The notes: a model not told the origin generated them from the sequence alone. DNA of 64,000 bases from Actinomadura sp. NAK00032 (GCF_013364275.1 NZ_CP054932.1:6572001-6636000); one strand, 5' to 3'; shown: positions 16,405-23,924, counted from the first letter of the stretch. Numbers and translations: made by a program.

Positions 16405-17685
16405 GTGCAGGCCACCGCCGCGATCGCCATCTTCGTCTGCGCCTACGTTCTTATCGCGTCGGAGAAGGTGCACCGGACGGCGGTCGCGCTCGGCGGCGCC
16501 GGCCTGATGCTGCTGCTGCACATCACCGACGCCGAGGGCGCCTTCTTCTCCTCCGAGTCCGGGATCGACTGGAACGTCATCTTCCTGCTGCTCGGCATGA
16601 TGGTGATCGTCTCGGTGCTGCGGCGCACCGGCGTGTTCGAGTTCGTCGCGATCTGGGCCGCCAAGCGCGCGCGGGGACGCCCCTACCGGCTGATGGTCAT
16701 GCTGGTCGTGCTGACGGCGGCGGCGTCCGCGCTGCTGGACAACGTCACCACCGTCCTGCTGATCGCGCCCGTCACGTTCCTCGTCTGCGAGCGGCTCGCG
16801 CTGCGGCCCGAGCCGTACCTGATCGCCGAGGTCATGGCGTCCAACATCGGCGGCACCGCCACCCTCGTCGGCGACCCGCCCAACATCATCATCGCCAGCC
16901 GGGCCGGGCTGTCGTTCAACGACTTCCTCGTCCACCTGGCCCCGCTGGTGGTGGTGCTGGTCGTCGTGTTCTGCCTGCTGTGCCGGTGGCTGTTCCGCGC
17001 GGAGTTCCGCTACGACCCCGACCTCGCGGCCGAGGTCATGGCGCTGGAGGAGCGGGAGGCCATCACCGACCGGCGGCTGCTCGCGCAGGGGCTCACCGTC
17101 CTGGCGATCGTGATCGCCGCGTTCGTGCTGCACCCCGTGCTGCACTACGAGCCGTCCGTGGTGGCGCTGCTCGGCGCGGGCCTGCTCGTCGCCGCGACCA
17201 GGGTGACCACCGAGGAGGCGCTCAGCGAGGTCGAATGGCCCACCCTGGTGTTCTTCGCCGGGCTGTTCGTGATGGTCGGCGGGCTCGTCGAGACCGGCGT
17301 CATCGGCGACGTCTCCAAGGCCGCCGCCGACGCCACCGAGGGCCGCCTCGGGTTCGCGGCGATGCTGCTGCTGTGGGCGTCCGCGGTGCTGTCGGCGATC
17401 GTGGACAACATCCCCTACGTCGCCACGATGAGCCCGATCGTCGCCGACCTCGTCCAGCAGCACCCGGGCGACCAGGGGAACGTCCTGTGGTGGGCGCTCG
17501 CCCTCGGCGCCGACCTCGGCGGCAACGCCACCGCCATCGGCGCCAGCGCGAACGTCGTCGTGCTGGGCATCGCCGCCCGCAACGGCACCCCGATCAGCTT
17601 CTGGCGGTTCACCCGCTACGGGCTCGTCGTCACCCTCGTGACGGTCGCCCTCGCCACGCCGTACCTGTGGCTCCGCTACCTGTAG
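16405..17685 (+). CDS. ArsB/NhaD-superfamily ion transporter
   Basis: A 426-residue membrane protein with about 11 helices in two inverted halves. The helix hairpins carry SALLDNVTTVLLIAPV in half one and SAIVDNIPYVATMSPIV in half two. NIGGTATLVGDPPNI and GADLGGNATAIGASANV are the paired loop motifs of the SLC13/ArsB/NhaD group. Related actinobacterial proteins (Rv2684, Rv2685) are called arsenite permeases, but no ArsR, ArsC or ArsA gene is nearby. Na+/H+ or carboxylate transport therefore remains possible. It starts at GTG 16405. Confidence 0.85.
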   Translation: MQATAAIAIFVCAYVLIASEKVHRTAVALGGAGLMLLLHITDAEGAFFSSESGIDWNVIFLLLGMMVIVSVLRRTGVFEFVAIWAAKRARGRPYRLMVMLVVLTAAASALLDNVTTVLLIAPVTFLVCERLALRPEPYLIAEVMASNIGGTATLVGDPPNIIIASRAGLSFNDFLVHLAPLVVVLVVVFCLLCRWLFRAEFRYDPDLAAEVMALEEREAITDRRLLAQGLTVLAIVIAAFVLHPVLHYEPSVVALLGAGLLVAATRVTTEEALSEVEWPTLVFFAGLFVMVGGLVETGVIGDVSKAAADATEGRLGFAAMLLLWASAVLSAIVDNIPYVATMSPIVADLVQQHPGDQGNVLWWALALGADLGGNATAIGASANVVVLGIAARNGTPISFWRFTRYGLVVTLVTVALATPYLWLRYL

Positions 17686-17695
17686 CGCCGCCGTC

Positions 17696-18043
17696 CTACT
17701 TCGGCAGGTCGCGCCGGGCCAGTTCCCGGTGCCCGGCGGCGGTCCCCGCCACGGCGAACAACGCGCACGCGACGACGCCGACCAGGGTCGTCACGGCGGC
17801 GACCGGCTCGTTGGAGCCGGTCGCGATCGCGACGGCTCCGGTGGCGATCAGCGACGCCCCGGACGCGTGCATCCACGGCTGCGCCCGCCGGTGCACGACC
17901 AGCCACGACTCGTCGTCGGCCATGCTCCGCCTCGTCCGGATCCCGATCAGGCCGTTGCGCTGGATCCGTCCCGTGGCGCCGAGCCTGCCGACCACGGCGA
18001 CGAGCACGCCCGACGCGATGAGGATGATCCCGGTGATGGCCAA
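17696..18043 (-). CDS. SdpI-family small membrane protein
   Basis: A 115-residue protein with three hydrophobic segments (residues 2-19, 57-76, 80-102). The sequence RIQRNGLIGIRTRRSMADDESWLVVHR is the SdpI-family core, where an (N)xxxGIRT motif is followed by W and HR. Bacillus SdpI gives immunity to the SdpC toxin, but most actinobacterial members are of unknown role. No SdpC-like toxin gene is seen beside it. The start is a TTG (18043) with AGGGG about ten bases upstream, so the exact N-terminus is uncertain. Confidence 0.75.
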   Translation of the reverse strand: MAITGIILIASGVLVAVVGRLGATGRIQRNGLIGIRTRRSMADDESWLVVHRRAQPWMHASGASLIATGAVAIATGSNEPVAAVTTLVGVVACALFAVAGTAAGHRELARRDLPK

Positions 18044-18120
18044 CGTTCCGCGCCCCTTTCGCCAGTACGCCCATGATGCCCCCTTCGCGGGCCGGCCCGG
18101 TGATCGGCCAGGATGAGGGG

Positions 18121-18816
18121 ATGGACGTGGTACCTGAGGACTGGGAACGGGCCCTGACGATCGTCGCGCACCCGGACGACCTGGAGTACGGGTGTTCGAC
18201 GGCGATCGCCAAGTGGACCGCGCAGGGCAAGACGGTGACGGAGGTGCTCGCCACCCGCGGCGAGGCCGGGATCGACTCGATGGACCCCGAGGAGGTCCGG
18301 CGGGTGCGCACCGCGGAGCAGATCGAGGCGGCGCGCCGGGTCGGCGTCGGCACCGTCGAGTTCCTCGACATGCCGGACGGCATGCTGGAGTACGGGCTGC
18401 CGCTGCGGCGCGCGCTCGCGAGCGCGATCCGCCGGCACCGGCCCGAGGTGGTGCTGTCGGTCAACTTCCGGGAGGGCTTCCCCGGCGGCGGGTTCAACAT
18501 GGCCGACCACCGGGTGCTCGGGCTGGCCGTCGCGGACGCCGTCCGCGACGCCGCCAACCGGTGGGTGTTCCGCGACCTCGGGCTGGAGCCGTGGCAGGGC
18601 GTCCGGTTCGCGCTGTTCAGCGGGTCGCCGCAGCCCACGCACTACGTGGACGTCACCGGGCACCTGCAGACCGGGATCGACTCGCTGCGCGCGCACGAGG
18701 TCTACTTCTCCAACCTCGACGCGGACTTCGACGCCGCGGAGTTCCTCACCGGCATCGCCGAGCCGGCCGGGCGGGAGGCCGGCGTCGAGCACGCGATGGC
18801 GTTCGAGATGATCTGA
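18121..18816 (+). CDS. PIG-L/LmbE-family deacetylase
   Basis: A 231-residue protein with the PIG-L zinc motif AHPDD near residue 17, a second metal-binding His in NMADHRVLG near residue 127, and the RTxE-type helix VRTAEQIEAARRVGV. The family hydrolyses N-acetyl groups from GlcNAc-containing small molecules; MshB and Mca of mycothiol metabolism are members. A conventional MshB is longer, so this one is better called a paralogue of unknown substrate. AGGA sits seven bases before the ATG. A GTG six bases later is a possible alternative start. The gene is convergent with the bL37 gene. Confidence 0.85.
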   Translation: MDVVPEDWERALTIVAHPDDLEYGCSTAIAKWTAQGKTVTEVLATRGEAGIDSMDPEEVRRVRTAEQIEAARRVGVGTVEFLDMPDGMLEYGLPLRRALASAIRRHRPEVVLSVNFREGFPGGGFNMADHRVLGLAVADAVRDAANRWVFRDLGLEPWQGVRFALFSGSPQPTHYVDVTGHLQTGIDSLRAHEVYFSNLDADFDAAEFLTGIAEPAGREAGVEHAMAFEMI

Positions 18817-18836
18817 GCCCGTCCGGGCGGGGCCCG

Positions 18837-18917
18837 TCAGTGCCGGGCGTTGGGCCGCTTGCCCTTGTTGTGCTTGCCCCGCTTGCGTGCCCTGCGCTTG
18901 CGCGTCTTCTTCGACAT
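18837..18917 (-). CDS. Ribosomal protein bL37 (26 residues)
   Basis: A 26-codon gene from ATG 18917 to TGA 18837. The product starts MSKKTRKRRARKRGKHNKGK and ends RPNARH, with about half its residues Lys or Arg. It aligns without gaps to the actinobacterial large-subunit protein bL37 seen in mycobacterial ribosome structures (MAKRGRKKRDRK..., ...GKRPN). The KxNxGKRPN tail is the diagnostic part. It would sit in the 50S subunit. It is too short for routine gene finding and lies between a convergent PIG-L gene and a terminator, so it is probably transcribed alone. The ribosome site is weak (CGGGGC). Confidence 0.85.
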   Translation of the reverse strand: MSKKTRKRRARKRGKHNKGKRPNARH

Positions 18918-18982
18918 GCCCCGATTGACCACCCGCGCGGGCCCGCGAGGCAAGGGATCGGCCGGGGCCGCAGAAGGCGAAA

Positions 18983-19025
18983 CCCGCCCGGCCGCACGTC
19001 CGAAAAGGCGTGCGGTGCGGGCGGG
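18983..19025 (-). terminator. Intrinsic terminator after the dut-DUF3710 operon
   Basis: Stem of CCCGCCCG + CCGCACG paired to CGTGCGG + CGGGCGGG with a ten-base loop. On the minus strand the hairpin is followed by TTTCGCC. Confidence 0.7.
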
Positions 19026-19060
19026 CCAGCGTTCGCGGGCCGCGGCAAGGATGCCGCAGG

Positions 19061-19876
19061 TCAGCGCACCTCGGTGATCTCGGGGCCGCGCTCGAACGGG
19101 TCGAAGGTCTCCACGGCCTCCTCCTCGCCGTCCTGCCCGGCCTCGCTGAACTCCTTGGGGATCTGCAGCTCCAGCAGGTCGCGGGGGGGCATCGGCGCGT
19201 CGCCGCGGACCACGACGACGCCGCGCAGCACGTCCTCCAGGACCTGCCACTGCTCCTCGTCCTCGATCGCGGCGCCCTGCACCACGGCCTGCAGGAACCA
19301 GCGGGGGCCGTCCACGCCGAGGAAGCGGATGATCTGCGGCGCCCAGCCCTGCTCGACGAACTCGGCCGGGATCTGCTCGCGGACCTCCTGCGGCATCTCC
19401 GCGAGGACCTCCTCGGTGAGCGCCGCCGGGACCATCGCCAGCAGCTCGGGACCGAACGGCCCCTCGCCCTCCTGGATCTGGCCCTGGGCCTCCTCCTGGA
19501 TGTCCTTGGCGGTCTCGCGCCGCACGTCGTCCCAGATGCCGCTGCGCTTCGGCGCCGCGAACACCTGGAGCTGCATGGCGCTCTCCTCGTACTGCACCAG
19601 CACGGCGACGGGCCGCCCGTCGAGGGGGTTGCCCTCCTCGTCCACCTGGGTGGCCTCGAAGTTCACCTGGAAGCCCAGCCCCGGCGCGACCGGGATCTGC
19701 AGGGAGCCGAAGTCAAGCCGCTGCAGTTCGGGGAAGGAGTCCTCGGAGTCCCACGGGCCGCCCTCGGCCGACTGCGCCTCGGCGGGAGCCTCCTCCTCGG
19801 CGGTCTCCGCCGGCTCCTCGGTCGCCTCGGGCCCCTTCTCGGGCTCCTCGGCCTGCCGGCGACGTCCAAAAGCCAC
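19061..19876 (-). CDS. DUF3710 protein (Rv2696c-like)
   Basis: A 271-residue cytosolic protein. Residues 1-45 are Glu/Ala-rich and probably disordered. The core (residues 50-235) starts RLDFGSLQIPVAPGLGFQVN and includes VLVQYEESAMQLQVFAAP and GVDGPRWFLQAVVQG, the DUF3710 pattern. The function is unknown. The gene is three bases downstream of dut, and this dut-DUF3710 pair is conserved in actinobacteria (Rv2697c-Rv2696c). That hints at a link to nucleotide metabolism, but nothing in the protein shows it. It starts at GTG 19876, with GGAG eight bases upstream. Confidence 0.88.
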   Translation of the reverse strand: MAFGRRRQAEEPEKGPEATEEPAETAEEEAPAEAQSAEGGPWDSEDSFPELQRLDFGSLQIPVAPGLGFQVNFEATQVDEEGNPLDGRPVAVLVQYEESAMQLQVFAAPKRSGIWDDVRRETAKDIQEEAQGQIQEGEGPFGPELLAMVPAALTEEVLAEMPQEVREQIPAEFVEQGWAPQIIRFLGVDGPRWFLQAVVQGAAIEDEEQWQVLEDVLRGVVVVRGDAPMPPRDLLELQIPKEFSEAGQDGEEEAVETFDPFERGPEITEVR

Positions 19877-19879
19877 GAC

Positions 19880-20371
19880 TCACGCTCCTTCTCGACTGTG
19901 CTCATTGTTCCCGAAAACGCGCGTGGCGCCGAATCCGCCCGTGGACCCGAACCCGCCGGTTCCGCGCGCCGCTCCGGGAAGGTCGGCGACCTCGTGGAAC
20001 ACCGCCCGCTCCACCCGCTGCACGACCATCTGCGCGATGCGGTCTCCGCGCCGCAGCGTCACCGCGGCGCGGGGGTCGGTGTTCAGCAGGGTCACCTTGA
20101 TCTCACCCCGATAGCCGGCATCGACCGTACCGGGTGCGTTGACAATGGTCACTCCCAACCTAGCGCCCAATCCGGACCGCGGGTGAATGAAAGCGGCGTA
20201 GCCGTCCGGCAGCGCGATCGCGACGCCCGTCGGGACGACGGCGCGCTCCCCCGGCGCCAGCTCGACGTCCACGGCCGCGACCAGATCGGCGCCCGCGTCG
20301 CCCGGATGCGCGTAGGCCGGCAGGGGCAGCTCGGGATCCAGCCGCTTGATCAGCACATCGACCTTGCTCAC
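19880..20371 (-). CDS. dut: dUTP diphosphatase (dUTPase)
   Basis: A 163-residue trimeric-type dUTPase that converts dUTP to dUMP and pyrophosphate. All five motifs are present: AHPGDAGADL (1), HPRSGLGA (2), APGTVDAGYRGEIKV with catalytic Asp and substrate-stacking Tyr (3), RGDRIAQMVVQ (4), and GTGGFGSTG, the phosphate-capping tail (5). The GTG at 20371 gives the standard start (MSKVDVLIKRL). It leads the operon with DUF3710 and is divergent from the MauE/MauD-type operon at 20537. Confidence 0.95.
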   Translation of the reverse strand: MSKVDVLIKRLDPELPLPAYAHPGDAGADLVAAVDVELAPGERAVVPTGVAIALPDGYAAFIHPRSGLGARLGVTIVNAPGTVDAGYRGEIKVTLLNTDPRAAVTLRRGDRIAQMVVQRVERAVFHEVADLPGAARGTGGFGSTGGFGATRVFGNNEHSREGA

Positions 20372-20536
20372 GGGCTCCACCTCAACGTACCTGCCGGAGG
20401 ACCACCCGACCCTATCTGTTCCCCGGCCGTGACCACTTCCGGAAGGTTTATCCCCGAAGCGGCAGATCACGCGTAGCGTCACCCCTGTTACCCGCGGTGC
20501 TTCTGTGGGGCGTGCGTCCCGCAGGAAGGGGGCGGC

Positions 20537-21235
20537 ATGGGCTCGGCGAAACGCGAGGTCACCCACCGTTCGCTGGACGGCGTGCGGGTCCGGCTCGGCG
20601 GCGCCCACGACCTCGGGCGCCCGTGCACGTCGGTGGCGCGGATCGCCGACCGCGGCCGGCTCCACGAGATCTCCGGCGGCACCCGCGCGGACGCGCTCGG
20701 CTGGGCCGAGGACATCGGCGTCGCGCGCTTCGAGCAGGAGTTCCGGCTCCAGGGCGGGCGGCTGCGGGTCGGCCGGGCCGAGACCCGCGACCCCGACACC
20801 GGGCAGCGCGACCCCGTCCTCGCGGCCGTGTGGGAGGGCCGCCGGCACGCGGTGTTCACCCACCTGTACCACGGGCGCCCGGCGGACGCGGTGGCGTTCT
20901 TCGGCACCGTCCGGCTCACCGAGCACGAGGACGGCATCGTCGCCGTGCCGCGCGGCCGCGCGCGGCGCGCCGAACCGGCCGAGATGGTCAAGGAGGTCCC
21001 GGGCCTCGGCCTGCTGGAGATCACGCCGCTGACGGCGGGCACGCGCCGCCGGCTGCCGCCCTGGCGCGGCGCCCGGGTCGCGGGCGGCGAGCTGTTCCAG
21101 GACACCGTCGAGGGCCAGGGCCCCTACTTCCTGCTGGCGCTGAGATCGCTGCTGGTGACCGTCCTGCCCGAGGAGGACCGGGTGCGCGAGGTCCCCCGGC
21201 GGCTCGCCGGGCTGGCGGTCGAGGCGGTCCGGTGA
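20537..21235 (+). CDS. Unknown protein, first gene of the MauE/MauD-type operon
   Basis: A 232-residue protein that I do not recognise. It has no signal peptide or membrane segment, one cysteine (residue 30), and is rich in Arg and Gly. Predicted structure from sequence is mixed alpha/beta: VRVRLGGAHDLGRPCTSVARI, then FEQEFRLQGGRLRVGRAETR, and a C-terminal LLALRSLLVTVLPEEDRVREV. It starts at ATG 20537 behind GGAAGGGGGC. Its stop overlaps the start of the MauE-like gene (GTGA), so it is translated with the redox genes. A cytosolic role in making or handling the cysteine-rich operon product is possible, but only from context. Confidence 0.7.
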   Translation: MGSAKREVTHRSLDGVRVRLGGAHDLGRPCTSVARIADRGRLHEISGGTRADALGWAEDIGVARFEQEFRLQGGRLRVGRAETRDPDTGQRDPVLAAVWEGRRHAVFTHLYHGRPADAVAFFGTVRLTEHEDGIVAVPRGRARRAEPAEMVKEVPGLGLLEITPLTAGTRRRLPPWRGARVAGGELFQDTVEGQGPYFLLALRSLLVTVLPEEDRVREVPRRLAGLAVEAVR

Positions 21236-21753
21236 CCGGCCCGCTCGCCGGGGTCGCGGTCTCGCTCGTGCTCCTGGCGTCGGCGTCCGGCCAGGCCGCC
21301 CGTCCCGGCGCGCTCACCGCCGCGCTGCGCGCCCACCGCGTGCTCCCGCGCGCCGCCGCCGCTCCGGTCGCGGCCTTGGTGATCGCCGCGGAGGCGCTGA
21401 CCGGCGCGGCGGGCGCCGTGGCGCTGCTGCTCTGGCTGGACGGCCCGCTGCGGGCGTCCTGCGGGGCGGCGGCCGTCCTGCTGGCCCTGTACGCGCTCTA
21501 CGCGGCGCACGTGTCCCGCACCCGCCAAGGCGTGCCGTGCGGGTGCGCGGGCGAGGGCACGCCGATGACCGGCTGGATCGCCGGGCGCGCCGCCGCGCTC
21601 TGCCTGCTCGCCCTCGCCGGCGCGGTGCTCGGCCTCCCGGCCGCGCCGACCACCTACGAGGTGTCCATCACGGTCGCGGCGGGGGCGGCGTTCGCGGTTC
21701 TCCTGTGGACACTGCCCCGCGCGATGCTCACGGAGAGGAGGACGGCCGCATGA
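21232..21753 (+). CDS. MauE/DoxX-type redox-associated membrane protein
   Basis: A 173-residue protein with four hydrophobic segments (about 3-18, 44-68, 74-92, 115-165). Cys103-Gly-Cys105 in GVPCGCAGEGTP corresponds to the CGCFG motif of MauE. In methylamine-utilising bacteria, MauE and MauD are needed for disulfide formation in the small subunit of methylamine dehydrogenase. Here the gene overlaps its neighbours on both sides by four bases (GTGA upstream, ATGA downstream). That places it in strict coupling with a MauD-like thioredoxin and a cysteine-rich exported protein. Confidence 0.75.
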   Translation: MTGPLAGVAVSLVLLASASGQAARPGALTAALRAHRVLPRAAAAPVAALVIAAEALTGAAGAVALLLWLDGPLRASCGAAAVLLALYALYAAHVSRTRQGVPCGCAGEGTPMTGWIAGRAAALCLLALAGAVLGLPAAPTTYEVSITVAAGAAFAVLLWTLPRAMLTERRTAA

Positions 21754-22211
21754 GCTTCCAGAACAGCGCGCTGCTGCTGTCGTGGGTCGCGATCCTGCTG
21801 CTCGCCCTGGTCGTCGCCGGTCTCGTCCGGCAGGTCCACGCCCTCGGCCAGGGCGCCCCCTCGGCCGGGCTGGGCCCGGCGCCGGGCACGGCCGCGCCCG
21901 CCTTCGACCGGCTCGGGCCGGGCCTGCTGCTCTTCCTGGACCGCGACTGCGGCGTCTGCACCGACGTGCTGGCCGCCGCCGGCGCGCTGGACCGGCCGCT
22001 GCACGCGATCTTCGCGGGGCCGCCGCCCGACCCCGGGCCGCCGCCGGGCGCGACCGTCCTCACCGGCGAGCAGGACGGCCTGTTCGCCGACTACCGCGTG
22101 CCCGCCACCCCGTTCGCCGTGCTCGTCGGCGCGGACGGCCGGGTGCGGGCCGCCGAGCCGGTGGGCTCGCCCGAGGCCCTCCGCGAGCTGGCCCTGGAGG
22201 CGGCGCGATGA
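21750..22211 (+). CDS. MauD-like membrane-anchored thioredoxin-fold protein
   Basis: A 153-residue protein with one N-terminal membrane helix (residues 8-27) and an outward thioredoxin-like domain. The redox motif is Cys67-Gly-Val-Cys70 in FLDRDCGVCTDV, at the normal position after the first beta strand. PATPFAVLV supplies the cis-proline loop. The domain is short (about 100 residues) and lacks the conserved Trp before the CxxC motif, like other MauD relatives. It overlaps the cysteine-rich gene by four bases (ATGA). The expected role is to deliver or shuffle disulfides in the next gene's product, with the MauE-like protein as electron partner. Confidence 0.75.
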   Translation: MSFQNSALLLSWVAILLLALVVAGLVRQVHALGQGAPSAGLGPAPGTAAPAFDRLGPGLLLFLDRDCGVCTDVLAAAGALDRPLHAIFAGPPPDPGPPPGATVLTGEQDGLFADYRVPATPFAVLVGADGRVRAAEPVGSPEALRELALEAAR

Positions 22212-22762
22212 TCGAGCTCGAGGACATTCCCCCGCTGCGCGGGCCGCGTCCCGCCGGGGCCGAGCGCGTCCGGCGGCGGCCCGTCCCCCGCGACGAGCCG
22301 AGATTCCGACCCGCCCGGCGCAGCCTGCTGACCGGCCTCGCCGCGGCGGGCGCCACCGCCGGGCTGAAGGCGCTCGGCGTCTTCCCGCCCGCCCGGGAGG
22401 CGCTCTCCTCCGGCTTCCAGCTGGTCGGCTACTACGACATCTACCCGCGCTGCCCGTCGTACGCGGCGAACCACAACTGCTCCCCCGGCTGCGGGCCGAG
22501 TTACGTGTGCAGCTGGTGCTGCCGGACGAGCGGCAAGTACAAGGGCTTCCACAAGTCGGGCGTCTCCGACCCCGGCCGTTACAAGCTGCGCCCCAACCAG
22601 TGCTACGGCGGCGGCTACGACGGCTGGCTCTGGGCCTACTCCAAGAGCTGCGGCAGTTGCAAGAAGGGCGTCACCTGGCGCTGCCACGACGGGTGGAAGA
22701 AGTCGAAGAAGGGCAACTGGTACAAGACCATCTGCCGGAAAGCGACGGCGTGCAAGAACTGA
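22208..22762 (+). CDS. Tat-type exported protein with 12 cysteines, MauA-like
   Basis: A 184-residue protein. Residues 1-36 are polar. RPARRSLLTGLAAAGATAGL is a twin-arginine-like signal. Residues 70-184 form a compact domain with 12 Cys (82, 91, 95, 101, 104, 105, 132, 148, 151, 159, 176, 182) and six Trp (103, 140, 142, 157, 163, 171). Its tail is strongly basic (DGWKKSKKGNWYKT). Twelve Cys, Tat export and coupling to MauE/MauD-like genes parallel the methylamine dehydrogenase light chain, which has six disulfides and a Trp-derived cofactor. The Cys spacing differs and no heavy chain or MauG gene is present, so enzymatic identity is not claimed. It could equally be a disulfide-rich secreted effector. 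Confidence 0.7.
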   Translation: MIELEDIPPLRGPRPAGAERVRRRPVPRDEPRFRPARRSLLTGLAAAGATAGLKALGVFPPAREALSSGFQLVGYYDIYPRCPSYAANHNCSPGCGPSYVCSWCCRTSGKYKGFHKSGVSDPGRYKLRPNQCYGGGYDGWLWAYSKSCGSCKKGVTWRCHDGWKKSKKGNWYKTICRKATACKN

Positions 22763-22917
22763 CCGCAGGGCGGCTGCGGCGGGGCCTGGCCGACCCGCTG
22801 CTGCCCGTCGCCGCCCTCGCCCTCCTCGCGGTCTCCGCCGCCGCCCTGGACGCCGCTGTCCTGTGCTGGTCGTCGATCGGCGCGCTCGCCGGGTTTTCGC
22901 TGTCGGGCAGCGTCTGA
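22750..22917 (+). CDS. 55-codon membrane ORF, possibly the 5' part of the next gene
   Basis: GTG 22750 (GGAAAG six bases upstream) overlaps the end of the cysteine-rich gene. The product is 55 residues with one hydrophobic stretch (LLPVAALALLAVSAAALDAAVL). The TGA at 22915 is followed, in the same frame, by an open frame that becomes the membrane protein at 22936. So this is either a separate one-helix protein or the front of a longer protein cut by a nonsense change. The sequence alone does not decide. Confidence 0.4.
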   Translation: MQELTAGRLRRGLADPLLPVAALALLAVSAAALDAAVLCWSSIGALAGFSLSGSV

Positions 22918-22935
22918 ACGCGCAACAGCGAATCG

Positions 22936-23490
22936 GTGCTGTTCTCGCCAGGTTGGCGGGCCCCGGTACGGCAGGGCGAGGTCCTGGCCGTCTTCACCTT
23001 CGGGCTCCTGCTCGGAGGCACCCTCAGCGCCGCGGTGATCTACCTGCTGACCGGCCTCGCCGCGCCGATCCCGGCCTCCGTGCGGACGTCCGTGATCCTG
23101 GCCGCCGCCGCGCTCGGCGCAGTACGCGAGTTCGGCCTGCTCCGTTTTCCCCTCCCGCAGAACGCCCGCCAGATCCCGCCGGACGTCCTCCAGACGCGCC
23201 TGCGCCGGGGCACCCTCCAGTTCGGCTTCGAACTGGGCACCGGCGTCCGCACTTACGTCCCCGCGACGGCCCCGTACGTCCTGGCCCTGACGCTCCTCCT
23301 GGCCGGCCTCTCCCTCCCGCTGACTCTCCTCACCGGCGCGGCCTTCGGCCTGGGCCGCGCCCTCAGCGCCGCCCTCACCTACTTGGCGCAAGACACCCAA
23401 CGGGACAGCGCGATAGCCACCCGAATGCCCCTCACGAAGACCGTCACGGCCACCGTGTTCGTCGCCGCTCTCACGCTTCTCCTCCTGTGA
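22936..23490 (+). CDS. Unknown membrane protein, last gene of the operon
   Basis: A 184-residue protein with four hydrophobic segments (about 16-40, 47-65, 108-140, 165-184). The loop ALGAVREFGLLRFPLPQNARQ and then LQFGFELGTGVRTYVPATAPY is polar and patterned enough to be a real family, which I do not recognise. There is no cysteine in it. It starts at GTG 22936 without a clear ribosome site, which supports the idea that it continues the frame of the 55-codon ORF before it. Its 3' end uses less G/C at third positions than its neighbours. It may help export or insert the operon product; that is inference. Confidence 0.55.
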   Translation: MLFSPGWRAPVRQGEVLAVFTFGLLLGGTLSAAVIYLLTGLAAPIPASVRTSVILAAAALGAVREFGLLRFPLPQNARQIPPDVLQTRLRRGTLQFGFELGTGVRTYVPATAPYVLALTLLLAGLSLPLTLLTGAAFGLGRALSAALTYLAQDTQRDSAIATRMPLTKTVTATVFVAALTLLLL

Positions 23491-23577
23491 CACTCCGGTC
23501 CCTGGCCGCAACCGAGGCGGTGACTGCGGCTGATTGGTGAGAGACTGAGGCGTACGTCCGTACGGGAAGGTCTGTGC

Positions 23578-23877
23578 ATGCTCTGGTCGCTGGTGGTGTT
23601 CCTCGCGTTGCGGGGGTTCGCCGTGGCCGAGTGGGCGGGGACGGCGCCGGGGCAGTCGGTGCTGGTGGCGCTGGGCTCGCTGACCGTCGCGGGGCTGCTG
23701 GTGCTCGCGGCCGTGCGGTTCCGTGCGGCGCGGCGGGGGCAGCGGGCGGTACTGGCGCGGGTGCGCACGACCCTGCGCGAGCGGACGCTGCGCACGGCCT
23801 TCCTGCCGCAGCGCGACCCCGACGCGGCGGGACGCCCGCGTCCGAGAGCGCCCGGAACGGCGATCGCGGCCGCCTGA
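23578..23877 (+). CDS. DUF6412-type small membrane protein
   Basis: A 99-residue protein with two helices (residues 2-16 and 26-46), then a basic cytosolic tail RFRAARRGQRAVLARVRTTLRERTLRTAFLPQ (shown here as one region, residues 47-78). It starts at ATG 23578 with GGAAGG seven bases upstream. The next gene, 47 bases on, is a YidC-like insertase. This small protein/YidC pairing is known in actinomycetes. The function is unknown. Confidence 0.7.
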   Translation: MLWSLVVFLALRGFAVAEWAGTAPGQSVLVALGSLTVAGLLVLAAVRFRAARRGQRAVLARVRTTLRERTLRTAFLPQRDPDAAGRPRPRAPGTAIAAA

Positions 23878-23924
23878 GCGCGGCCGGAACGCATCCGATC
23901 CCTCTCGTTCCGGAAGGTCCTCCC

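Noticed and set aside
16405..17685. Arsenic-resistance operon
   Set aside because: The permease resembles ArsB, but no arsR, arsC or arsA is adjacent, and NhaD-type or carboxylate transport fits equally.
17696..18043. SdpI as immunity gene of a toxin-immunity pair
   Set aside because: No SdpC-like toxin or maturation gene is adjacent; SdpI-type proteins are common as single genes.
20537..22762. Functional methylamine dehydrogenase cluster
   Set aside because: Only MauE/MauD-like proteins and a 12-Cys protein are present. No heavy chain, MauG, or amicyanin gene is visible, and the Cys spacing differs from MauA.
22915..22917. TGA as selenocysteine codon
   Set aside because: No selenocysteine insertion hairpin, no redox motif around it, and no sel genes in the window. 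A nonsense change or separate ORFs are simpler.
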